In this document: one piece after another, positions 26,163-38,571 of the stretch
How the letters are laid out: each line of letters begins with the position of its first letter
How positions within the stretch are numbered: position 1 is the first letter of the stretch
NCBI RefSeq assembly: GCF_018310535.1
Contig: NZ_CP074102.1
Coordinates: forward strand, 6,510,001-6,574,000
Length of the DNA stretch: 64,000 nucleotides
Source of the DNA: Streptomyces mirabilis
GTDB lineage: Bacteria > Actinomycetota > Actinomycetes > Streptomycetales > Streptomycetaceae
Direction: 5' to 3'
The notes under the pieces: model-generated
The model's input: only the letters and a program-made list of their open reading frames with translations
The model's database searches: none
Told to the model about the DNA's origin: nothing
Made by a program: the position numbers and the translations under genes

Positions 26163-27259
26163 GGCTGCACCTCGTCATCTTCGTCGGCAAGGATGTAATC
26201 GCTGGTGAGGGCGTACGGGTCGGGGGGCGGAGGCGCCGTGCTCCCGGTCCCCCACTTCCCGTCGTCCCCCGGTGTGAGCAGTTCCGCCACGTCCAGTACG
26301 TGGTGGCCCGCCATGGAGGGCAGGCAGCTGCCGCGTGCCGGGCCGATCGCCGCCGCCCAGTCCGCCGGGATCGCGGCGGCGCCCCGGGTCGCCCCGGCCA
26401 GCGCGCCCGCCACCGCGGCCGTGGTGTCGGCGTCGCGGCCCATGTTGACGGCGGTGAGGACGGACTCGGTGAAGTCGCCGTCGGCGGCGGCGTACGCGCC
26501 GAAGGCGAGGGCGACGGCCTCCGGGGCCAGGTCCGTCCAGGGGTAGCCGCCGATGACGACCGCCGAGCGGACCGCCCGTTCCCCGCGGTGGGCGACGGCC
26601 ACCGCCCGGCGCAGGGAGCGGGCCGTCCAGGAGTCGTCCGGGATCACGGCGAGCGCGGAGGCGACCACCGCGATCGTGGCCGCGCCCGCCATCGCCGCCG
26701 CGACCCCCGCCGCGACCGCCTGGCCGCCGTAGATGCCCTCGCCTTCGTGGCTCACCGAGCCGTCGATCGCCACCAGCCGGGCCGCCTCCGCCGGGCGCCC
26801 GGCCGCGAAGACGCCGAAGGGGGCCGCGCGCATCGCCAGACCGTCGCTCCAGGCGTGCCGGTGCTGGGCCGAGATGGGGGCCGCGAGTCCCCGGCGCAGG
26901 TTCTCCAGGGTGCCGCGCTCGCTGAAGCCGGCGCCCCGGAACGGCCCCTCGTCACGGTCGGCGATCCACTGGTGCCAGGCCGCCTCGACATGCGTCACGG
27001 TCAGCGCCGAACCGTGCCGGGCCAGCAGCAGCCCCGAGAAGATCGCGTACTCCGTGTCGTCCGTCCCGGCCGGTTGATCGGCGACGTACCCCGTGATCCG
27101 TCCCCACTTCGCGCGGATCTGCGACGGCCTCATGTTCTCGGCGGGCGCGCCCAGCGCGTCCCCGACGGCGAGGCCGAGCAGCGCGCCGCGGGCCCGCTCG
27201 CGCAGAGCGGCCGAGTCCCCGGGTGCCGGGACGGAGGGAATGCAGGCGATGGAAGCCAT
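26159..27259 (-). CDS. ADP-ribosylglycohydrolase family protein, first gene of cluster
   Basis: The 366-residue protein has all DraG/ARH signatures: ARGALLGLAVGDALGAPAENM at residues 24-44, AGTDDTEYAIFSGLLLARHG at about 64-83, GSVSHEGEGIYGGQAVAAGVAAAMAG, and VNMGRDADTTAAVAGALAGATRG carrying the second acidic metal ligands. It is the most canonical of the four paralogues. A GGAGAGG sequence precedes the ATG at 27259. It starts the minus-strand operon, divergent from the VIT-type gene, so its promoter lies in 27260-27508. Confidence 0.92.
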   Translation of the reverse strand: MASIACIPSVPAPGDSAALRERARGALLGLAVGDALGAPAENMRPSQIRAKWGRITGYVADQPAGTDDTEYAIFSGLLLARHGSALTVTHVEAAWHQWIADRDEGPFRGAGFSERGTLENLRRGLAAPISAQHRHAWSDGLAMRAAPFGVFAAGRPAEAARLVAIDGSVSHEGEGIYGGQAVAAGVAAAMAGAATIAVVASALAVIPDDSWTARSLRRAVAVAHRGERAVRSAVVIGGYPWTDLAPEAVALAFGAYAAADGDFTESVLTAVNMGRDADTTAAVAGALAGATRGAAAIPADWAAAIGPARGSCLPSMAGHHVLDVAELLTPGDDGKWGTGSTAPPPPDPYALTSDYILADEDDEVQP

Positions 27260-27401
27260 ACGGTGCCTCTCCTCTCAGGGCGCAGAGCCCTTTGGGGATG
27301 TGTCCCACGGGAGGGGGCGGGGAGAGCCGTCCGCGGCTCCTCATTCACCCGGTCGACATCTGTGCATGATCCATCACGGATGAGCGGCTGAGCGTAAAAC
27401 C

Positions 27402-27420
27402 GCAGGTTAGCCCAGCCTTT
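27402..27420 (+). promoter_or_regulatory. possible iron box (DmdR/IdeR-like) upstream of the VIT gene
   Basis: GCAGGTTAGCCCAGCCTTT matches the actinobacterial iron-box consensus TTAGGTTAGGCTCACCTAA at 11 of 19 positions, including the AGGTTAG half. It lies about 90 bp upstream of a metal transporter gene. The second half is poor, so this is tentative. Confidence 0.3.
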
Positions 27421-27508
27421 CCTTGCTGGCGGAGAAGAAATTACCGGCGTACTTTCGTGGTTGTCGAAAAGTAGAAACAGTCCAATCGAAGGATCCTGGG
27501 GGACCGGT

Positions 27509-28240
27509 ATGTCCATCATCGAGACCGAAGCGACCCTGCACGAGGCGCACCGCGACAACCACACCCACCGGGACGTGAACGGCGGATGGCTGCGCCCGGC
27601 CGTGTTCGGCGCGATGGACGGGCTCGTGTCCAACCTCGCCCTGATGACCGGCGTCGCCGGCGGGTCCGTCTCCCACCAGACGATCGTCATCACCGGGCTC
27701 GCGGGCCTGGCCGCCGGCGCCTTCTCCATGGCCGCCGGCGAGTACACCTCCGTCGCCTCGCAGCGCGAACTCGTCCAGGCCGAACTCGACGTCGAGCGCC
27801 GTGAGTTGAGAAAGCATCCGCAGGACGAGGAGCGCGAGCTCGCCGCGCTGTACGAGTCGCGCGGCGTCGATTCCGCACTCGCCAGCGAAGTGGCCAAGCA
27901 GCTCTCGCGCGACCCCGAGCAGGCCCTGGAGATACACGCCCGCGAAGAGCTCGGCATCGACCCGGGCGACCTGCCCTCCCCGGCCGTCGCCGCCGTGTCG
28001 AGCTTCGGCTCCTTCGCCCTGGGTGCCCTGCTCCCCGTACTGCCGTATCTGCTCGGCGCGACCGTCCTGTGGCCCGCGCTGCTGCTCGCGCTGATCGGGC
28101 TCTTCGCGTGCGGCGCGATCGTGGCCCGGGTGACGGCTCGAACCTGGTGGTACAGCGGAATCCGGCAGCTCGCGCTCGGGGGTGCCGCGGCGGGTGTGAC
28201 GTACGTCCTGGGCAGCCTGTTCGGTACCGCCGTAGGATGA
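27509..28240 (+). CDS. VIT1/CCC1 family iron/manganese transporter
   Basis: This 243-residue protein belongs to the VIT family that moves Fe2+ or Mn2+ across membranes. The N-terminal metal-binding helix is GGWLRPAVFGAMDGLVSNLALMTGVAGG, followed by AGLAAGAFSMAAGEYTSVASQREL. A hydrophilic cytoplasmic domain with the glutamate-rich helix HPQDEERELAALYESRG sits at residues 95-150, and three C-terminal membrane segments end at GSLFGTAVG. The ATG at 27509 has a TGGGGGA site. It is divergent from the ADP-ribosylglycohydrolase cluster; a possible iron box is upstream. Confidence 0.9.
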   Translation: MSIIETEATLHEAHRDNHTHRDVNGGWLRPAVFGAMDGLVSNLALMTGVAGGSVSHQTIVITGLAGLAAGAFSMAAGEYTSVASQRELVQAELDVERRELRKHPQDEERELAALYESRGVDSALASEVAKQLSRDPEQALEIHAREELGIDPGDLPSPAVAAVSSFGSFALGALLPVLPYLLGATVLWPALLLALIGLFACGAIVARVTARTWWYSGIRQLALGGAAAGVTYVLGSLFGTAVG

Positions 28241-28604
28241 GTTCTCGCGCACTTATGCAAGGGACTGCATAAGTAGCCGTTACTCCCTGGTTTCGATCGC
28301 TTAACCACTGGGAATGAGCCGTAAGCGCTGCGGGCAATGAGGCCTGCGCCGCTTCAGTGCGGTGGGTGACGTTGCCCGCCGTACCCCGGACCCGCGGACA
28401 CTGATCTGTCCGCTTAGGTCCCCTTAACTCCACCGTCGTGCGCGGTACCCCCACGCCACCCACCGGTGTCCGCATGTTGGAACGGAGTATCCGGTTCCCG
28501 AGAACCATTCCATCATGTAACCTGCACGAAATTTTGCACCCCCAGCAGAGGGCCAACGTCGTCCCTCGGCACATGCATATGCCACGACGACGACGGGAGA
28601 GCCG
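28241..28604 (+). promoter_or_regulatory. structured 364-bp intergenic region upstream of gltB
   Basis: No gene is evident here. Three inverted repeats follow each other: ACTTATGCA (28251-28259) with TGCATAAGT (28266-28274); GCGGGCAA (28330-28337) with TTGCCCGC (28372-28379), enclosing CCGC/GCGG; and GCGGACA (28394-28400) with TGTCCGC (28407-28413), flanked by GGACC/GGTCC. The first or second may terminate the VIT transcript. The gltB promoter candidate TTCCCG (28495-28500), 17 nt, TAACCT (28518-28523) lies further on, then an untranslated leader of about 75 nt. Confidence 0.6.
28517..28532 (+). promoter_or_regulatory. GlnR-box-like site at the gltB promoter
   Basis: GTAAC-N6-GAAAT matches one a-site/b-site pair of the actinomycete GlnR consensus gTnAC-N6-GaAAc. 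A second adjacent pair is not found. It overlaps the proposed gltB -10 (28518-28523), which fits nitrogen-responsive repression rather than activation. Confidence 0.45.
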
Positions 28605-33189
<4,585 letters not shown>

Positions 33190-33197
<8 letters not shown>

Positions 33198-34650
33198 TCC
33201 CAAGGGCTTTCTGAACCACGGCCGCGAGGTCGCCAGGACCCGCCCCGTCGAGGAGCGCGTCAAGGACTGGAACGAGGTCTACGTTCCGGGCTCACTGCTC
33301 CCGATCATCTCCAAGCAGGCCAGCCGTTGCATGGACTGCGGGATCCCGTTCTGCCACAACGGCTGTCCGCTGGGGAACCTGATCCCCGAGTGGAACGACT
33401 ACGCCTACCGCGAGGACTGGTCCGCCGCGTCCGAGCGTCTGCACGCCACGAACAACTTCCCGGAGTTCACGGGCCGCCTGTGCCCCGCTCCCTGCGAGTC
33501 GGCGTGTGTGCTCGGCATCAACCAGCCCGCCGTGACCATCAAGAACGTCGAGGTCTCGATCATCGACAAGGCGTGGGACACGGGCGATGTCGCCCCGCGG
33601 ATCCCCGAGCGCCTGTCGGGCAAGACCGTCGCGGTCATCGGCTCGGGCCCGGCGGGCCTGGCCGCCGCCCAGCAGCTCACCCGGGCGGGCCACACGGTCG
33701 CCGTGTACGAGCGTGCCGACCGCGTCGGCGGCCTGCTGCGCTACGGCATCCCCGAGTTCAAGATGGAGAAGCGGCACATCAACCGCCGCATCGAGCAGAT
33801 GCGCGCGGAGGGCACCCGCTTCCGCACCGGCATCGAGATCGGCCGCGACCTCAAGGCGACGGACCTGCGCAAGCGGTACGACGCCGTGGTCATCGCCGCC
33901 GGTGCGACGACCGCGCGTGACCTCCCGGTCCCCGGCCGCGAGCTCAAGGGCATCCACCAGGCCATGGAGTACCTGCCGCTGGCCAACAAGGTCCAGGAGG
34001 GCGACTACGTGGCGCCCCCGATCACGGCCGAGGGCAAGCACGTCGTGGTCATCGGCGGCGGCGACACCGGCGCGGACTGCGTGGGCACCGCCCACCGCCA
34101 GGGCGCTGCCTCGGTCACGCAGCTGGAGATCATGCCGCGACCGGGCGAGGAGCGGAACCCGGGCCAGCCCTGGCCGACGTTCCCGATGCTCTACAAGGTC
34201 ACCTCCGCGCACGAGGAGGGCGGCGACCGCGTCTACTCGGTCTCCACCACCCACTTCGAGGGCGACGAGGACGGCAACGTCCAGTGGCTGCACCTCGCCG
34301 AGGTCGAGTTCGTCGACGGCAAGCTGAACCAGAAGCCGGGCACGGAGCGCAAGATCCCCGCCCAGCTGGTCACACTGGCCATGGGCTTCACCGGCACCGA
34401 CGTCGAGAACGGCGTGGTCTCCCAGTTCGGCCTGGAGCTCGACGCGCGCGGCAACATCGCCCGCGACGCCGAGTTCGCGACGAACGTGCCCGGCGTGTAC
34501 GTCGCCGGTGACGCCGGCCGCGGCCAGTCGTTGATCGTGTGGGCCATCGCGGAGGGCCGCTCGGCCGCCCGCGGGGTCGACCGCTTCCTGACCGGGGCCA
34601 GCGATCTGCCGGCCCCGATCCGCCCGACGGACCGCTCGCTGATGGTCTGA
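33190..34650 (+). CDS. gltD: glutamate synthase small (beta) subunit GltD
   Basis: GltD passes electrons from NADPH through FAD to GltB. The 486-residue protein has N-terminal 4Fe-4S cysteines in [17 protein letters not shown] and [12 protein letters not shown], the FAD-binding [15 protein letters not shown] near residue 150, the NADPH-binding [12 protein letters not shown] near 285, and the C-terminal [23 protein letters not shown]. The ATG overlaps the end of gltB by 8 bp. Downstream, weak hairpins (34672-34689 and 34699-34739) could end the transcript. Confidence 0.97.
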
Positions 34651-34785
34651 CGCTCCACCCCAACAAACGTCCCGTACAACGGCGTACGGAACTGAACGCG
34701 GCGCCTGCCTTGTCCCCGACCGGACGGTGGTGGGCGCCGTGGTGCGTCGTCAGCAGGTCGGGCGGTGGGGCGCCTGGTGGCGGTA

Positions 34786-35796
34786 TCAGTCGGCCGGGCG
34801 CCCGGTGTCGTCCGGCCACACCCCGATGTGGTCCTGCTCCAGTTCCAGCATCACCCGGTCCTCCATGCCGAGGGCCGCGGTGTACTCGGCGGGCAGCTGG
34901 AGCCGGCCGGCCCGGTCCAGGGTCGCGAACTCCCGTGCCACCAGGGACTCCTGGCCCTCCGCGTCGACCTCCGTGCGGCGCAGCACCTCCGTCGAGGTGC
35001 GGCCGTCACGGATCGCGACCGCGCGCCGGACCTCCCCGGCGACCGCCTGGTCGTGCGTGACGATCACGATCGTCGTGCCCAGCTCCTCGTTGGCCCGGCG
35101 GAACGCCGCGAAGACCTCCGCGCCCGTCGCCGAGTCCAGCTCGCCGGTCGGCTCGTCGGCGAGCAGCACGGACGGCGAGTTGGCGAGGGCCACGGCGATA
35201 GCGACCCGCTGCTGCTGCCCGCCGGACATCTGCGGCGGACGGCGGCCGTGGCAGTCGGCGACGCCGAGCATCGCGAGCAGTTCCCGCGCCCGCTCGGCCC
35301 GCCGCTCACCGCGGCCCCGCCCGCCCTTCAACTGCATGGGCAGCGCCACGTTCTGGGCCGCCGTCAGATAGGGGAGGAGATTGCGGGCCGTCTGCTGCCA
35401 GACGAAACCGACCACCTCACGGCGGTAGCGCAGCCGGTCCTTCGCGTTCATGGTGAGCAGATCGCGGCCCGCGACCCGCGCGGCGCCCGCGGTGGGCACG
35501 TCGAGGCCGGCGAGGATGTTCATCAGGGTCGACTTGCCGCTTCCCGAGGCGCCGACCAGGGCCATCAACTCGCCCTCCTGGACCAGCAGATCGAGTCCCT
35601 GGAGCGCCTGTACCTCCACCCCGGCGGAGCCGCCGCGCCCAGGGGAGTCGCCCCCGGCCGCCCGGCCGGAGAAGATGCGGACCAGCCGGTCGCAGGCGAT
35701 CAGGGCGTCCCGACCGTACGCGGGCCGGTCGCGGCGTGCCGCCGCCCGATGCTCCAGCTCCGCCAGGCTCGTCCGCGAGGTCGTCGCACGGGTCAT
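34786..35796 (-). CDS. ABC transporter ATPase with AbrB-like C-terminal tail
   Basis: This 336-residue MacB/LolD-type ATPase has Walker A GASGSGKST at residues 82-90, Q-loop VGFVWQQTARNLLPYLTAAQNV, signature MSGGQQQRVAIAVAL, Walker B VLLADEPTGELD and H-loop VTHD. A Gly-rich insert lies just before Walker A. After the ATPase core, about 50 extra residues read LDRAGRLQLPAEYTAALGM then EDRVMLELEQDHIGVWP, resembling a swapped-hairpin AbrB domain. It overlaps the stop of the 925-residue permease gene (ATGA), so it powers that permease. Confidence 0.9.
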   Translation of the reverse strand: MTRATTSRTSLAELEHRAAARRDRPAYGRDALIACDRLVRIFSGRAAGGDSPGRGGSAGVEVQALQGLDLLVQEGELMALVGASGSGKSTLMNILAGLDVPTAGAARVAGRDLLTMNAKDRLRYRREVVGFVWQQTARNLLPYLTAAQNVALPMQLKGGRGRGERRAERARELLAMLGVADCHGRRPPQMSGGQQQRVAIAVALANSPSVLLADEPTGELDSATGAEVFAAFRRANEELGTTIVIVTHDQAVAGEVRRAVAIRDGRTSTEVLRRTEVDAEGQESLVAREFATLDRAGRLQLPAEYTAALGMEDRVMLELEQDHIGVWPDDTGRPAD

Positions 35797-38570
35797 CGCA
35801 TGTCTCCTGTCCTGAGTTCGCTGATCGTCGTACGGCGCCCGGCCCACCAGGCCTGCGCGACGGCCACCGCCCACGCCAGCAGCACCGTGCCCGCCGCGGG
35901 CAGGAGCAGCGACCACATGTCGGTACGCAGCGACGCGCCGACCACCGGCACGCGGCCCGCCGCGCCGGCCAGCGCGAGACGTTCCAGGTCGATGCCGGGA
36001 GCGAGCAGCCGGACCGTGGCCCAGCCGGCGAGCATCCCGCCCGAGGCCGCGAGCAGCGCCTGGGGCAGCGCGTCCAGGCTGAGCAGCCGACGGCCCTGGC
36101 GGGGCGTGAGGCCCATGGTGCGCAGCCGGGCCAGCAGCGCGGCCCGCTCCGGCGCGGACTGAAGGAGGGAGAGCAGCAGGGCGAGTACGGCGTACCCCGC
36201 ACCGGCCAGGGCGGCCGTGGTGTAGATCCGCTCGGCGCCCGCCTGCAACGGCGCATCGGAGAGCGCCACCCGTTGCTCGTCGCGCAACGTCACGGAGAGG
36301 CCCTTCCCGGCGCCGCGCACGGCCGTCCGCAGTGCCGGTGCGTCGAGTGTGGCACCGGTCGCCAGCAGCGTCGTCGGATCGGAGTGTTCGAGGCCCGCGG
36401 CGTCGACCAGCAGGAAGTCGGCGCCGGGGGCGGCGGGCGTGCGGGAGCGTACGGCGGCGATCCGGACGGTGATGTCACCGGCGAGGGACGTGATCCGGCG
36501 CGGTGCGCGGCCCAGGCGCTCGGCGAGACCGGGGGAGGCGACGGCGTTCAGGACACTCCCCGTCCCGGCACCCTCCGTCCTCTTCGGCGTCAACACGTCG
36601 GCGGAGAAGGCCCCGAGGCCCGTCTGCCGGGCCAGCCGGGCGTACGACGCCGGCTCGACCCCGATCAGCGTCAGGCCCTCCTTCGCCCCTGCCCCGCGGG
36701 AGGCGAGCTCGGCCGTGCGCTCGATCCGCACGGCCGTCACCCCACGTACGCCCGCGACCTTCCGTACCGCCCCTGCCACGCCCGCCGGGAGCGGCGTCGC
36801 CTCGCCCGGCCCCGCGATCCGCGCGTCCGCGCCGGTCGCCAGCAGCGCGGCCCGGTCCCGGGCGTCGGACACCCCGGCGAGCACGGAACCCCCGAACGCC
36901 GCCGTCGTCAGGGCCAGCAACAGTGCCAGCAGCGGCAACGCGACGCCCACCGTCGAGGAGCGGCCCGCGCGGGCCAGCGACAGGAAACCGACCACCCCGC
37001 GCCCTCGCGCGGCCGGGCGCGCGGCCCACCGCAGCGGCAGCGGATACAGCCGTACGAGCACCAGCGCCGCGATCAGCCCGACCAGGACCGGAGCGGCGCT
37101 CACCAGGAGGTCGCCCGAGCTGGACGCGCCGCGCCGCCGCAGCGCCACGACCGAGCCGACGGCCAGCACCAGCACGGTGAGTTCGGCGACCGTGCGGCGC
37201 CTGCCGGGCCTGGCGTGGGCGAGATCGTCGCGCTCCGCGTGCGCCCGCGGCCTGCGGTGCGCCACGACCGCCCGCACCGGCAGTACGGCACAGGCGAGGA
37301 GCGCGACGCCGGACGCCCCGAGCACGGCGGGCAGGAGCCGGGCCTCGTCGACGGTGAGCACGGCGAGCAGCAGACCGGCGGCGGCCGAGGGCACCGCCAC
37401 GACCGCTGTCTCGGCGAGGAGCCGTCCGGCGATCCCGCGCAGTGAGCCGCCCCGCGCGCGCAGCAGGGCGAGTTCGGTGGCCCGGCGGACGGCGACCAGG
37501 CCGCCGGCCATCGCCAGGACGACGGCGGCGACCGCGCCGATCCCGAACGCCCCGACCGCCACGACGGGCGTGATCGCCGCGCGGGTCGTCGTGTAGGAGC
37601 CGACGACCGTCTCCAGGTCGGTGGCGACGGCCGCGGTGCTCCCGGCCACCTCGCGCATCCGCAGCAGCTCGGGCCCGCCTTCGAGGGAGGCGATCCGGGA
37701 AACGAGCCCCGGAACGTCCTGTGCGGTGAGCCGGTCGGTGGCGGGGGCGAACCGCCAGTACAGCTCCGGCTGTCCCTGGCTGCCGAGGAGCACCGGGGCG
37801 GCGCCGGGCGCCAGCAGGAGGCCCGCGTCCCAGTAGAACTGCGGCGGGACCGGGGCGTCCGCGGCCACGCCCGGGGTGCGCAGGACCGGCTCCGCGGACC
37901 AGTAACCGCCCTGCGGATGCCGGGGCTCCACGATCCCGGTGATCCGCACGACGAGCGGCGCGCCCCCGAAGCCGTCCACGTCGATGACGGAACCGACCCG
38001 CAGCCGCAGCGTCCGGGCGGTCGCCTCGGTCACGGCGGCCTCGACCTTCCTGGTGTCCGCCGTCACCTTCCCGGCGGCGGTGGGGAGCCGTCCGCCGCGC
38101 ACGATGGAATGGGCGGCGAGTTCCGACTGCGCGACCAGAGTGAAACGGGGCGGCGCGTCGATCACCGGCAGCCAGTGATTCAGTCCGACGAGGCTCTTGG
38201 AGGTCCGCACCCCGTAGGCCGACTCCGTGGTGTCCGCCCGCAGCGGCGCGGGCAGCCTGGCCAGCGCCGCGCGTCGGACGGCCGAGAGTGCCGCGGGCCG
38301 CACCGCCTTCTCCCGGGTGGACTGCGCGATCTCCAACCCCGGCTGCGGCGCGCTCAGTTCCACCGAGGTGGCGGCCGGGGGCGCCCCGGCGATCTCCTGC
38401 CGCAGCCCTTTCGTCTCGTACGCGTCGAGGGCCCGCGGCAGCGCCGCCGCGAGGAACGCCGTGACCAGCACGAGCACTCCGAACGCGACGGCCGCCCCGG
38501 GGGCGGTCCGCAGCCGCGTACGCACCCAGGGCGCCACACCGCGCTCCGTGCGCTGTCTCCACCACGCCAT
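35793..38570 (-). CDS. FtsX/MacB-type ABC transporter permease (925 aa)
   Basis: A large permease with a first membrane segment at about residues 24-46 (AAVAFGVLVLVTAFLAAALP), a long extracytoplasmic domain, then clusters of membrane helices near residues 335-365, 395-440, 475-520 and 555-580, a second extracytoplasmic domain, and three C-terminal helices. This is the duplicated FtsX-like layout of actinobacterial exporters or mechanotransmission complexes. The conserved cytoplasmic loop RRATELALLRARGGS precedes a helix. It is coupled to the ATPase gene downstream and 1 bp from the other permease gene upstream. The substrate is unknown. Confidence 0.9.
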   Translation of the reverse strand: MAWWRQRTERGVAPWVRTRLRTAPGAAVAFGVLVLVTAFLAAALPRALDAYETKGLRQEIAGAPPAATSVELSAPQPGLEIAQSTREKAVRPAALSAVRRAALARLPAPLRADTTESAYGVRTSKSLVGLNHWLPVIDAPPRFTLVAQSELAAHSIVRGGRLPTAAGKVTADTRKVEAAVTEATARTLRLRVGSVIDVDGFGGAPLVVRITGIVEPRHPQGGYWSAEPVLRTPGVAADAPVPPQFYWDAGLLLAPGAAPVLLGSQGQPELYWRFAPATDRLTAQDVPGLVSRIASLEGGPELLRMREVAGSTAAVATDLETVVGSYTTTRAAITPVVAVGAFGIGAVAAVVLAMAGGLVAVRRATELALLRARGGSLRGIAGRLLAETAVVAVPSAAAGLLLAVLTVDEARLLPAVLGASGVALLACAVLPVRAVVAHRRPRAHAERDDLAHARPGRRRTVAELTVLVLAVGSVVALRRRGASSSGDLLVSAAPVLVGLIAALVLVRLYPLPLRWAARPAARGRGVVGFLSLARAGRSSTVGVALPLLALLLALTTAAFGGSVLAGVSDARDRAALLATGADARIAGPGEATPLPAGVAGAVRKVAGVRGVTAVRIERTAELASRGAGAKEGLTLIGVEPASYARLARQTGLGAFSADVLTPKRTEGAGTGSVLNAVASPGLAERLGRAPRRITSLAGDITVRIAAVRSRTPAAPGADFLLVDAAGLEHSDPTTLLATGATLDAPALRTAVRGAGKGLSVTLRDEQRVALSDAPLQAGAERIYTTAALAGAGYAVLALLLSLLQSAPERAALLARLRTMGLTPRQGRRLLSLDALPQALLAASGGMLAGWATVRLLAPGIDLERLALAGAAGRVPVVGASLRTDMWSLLLPAAGTVLLAWAVAVAQAWWAGRRTTISELRTGDMR

Positions 38571-38571
38571 C

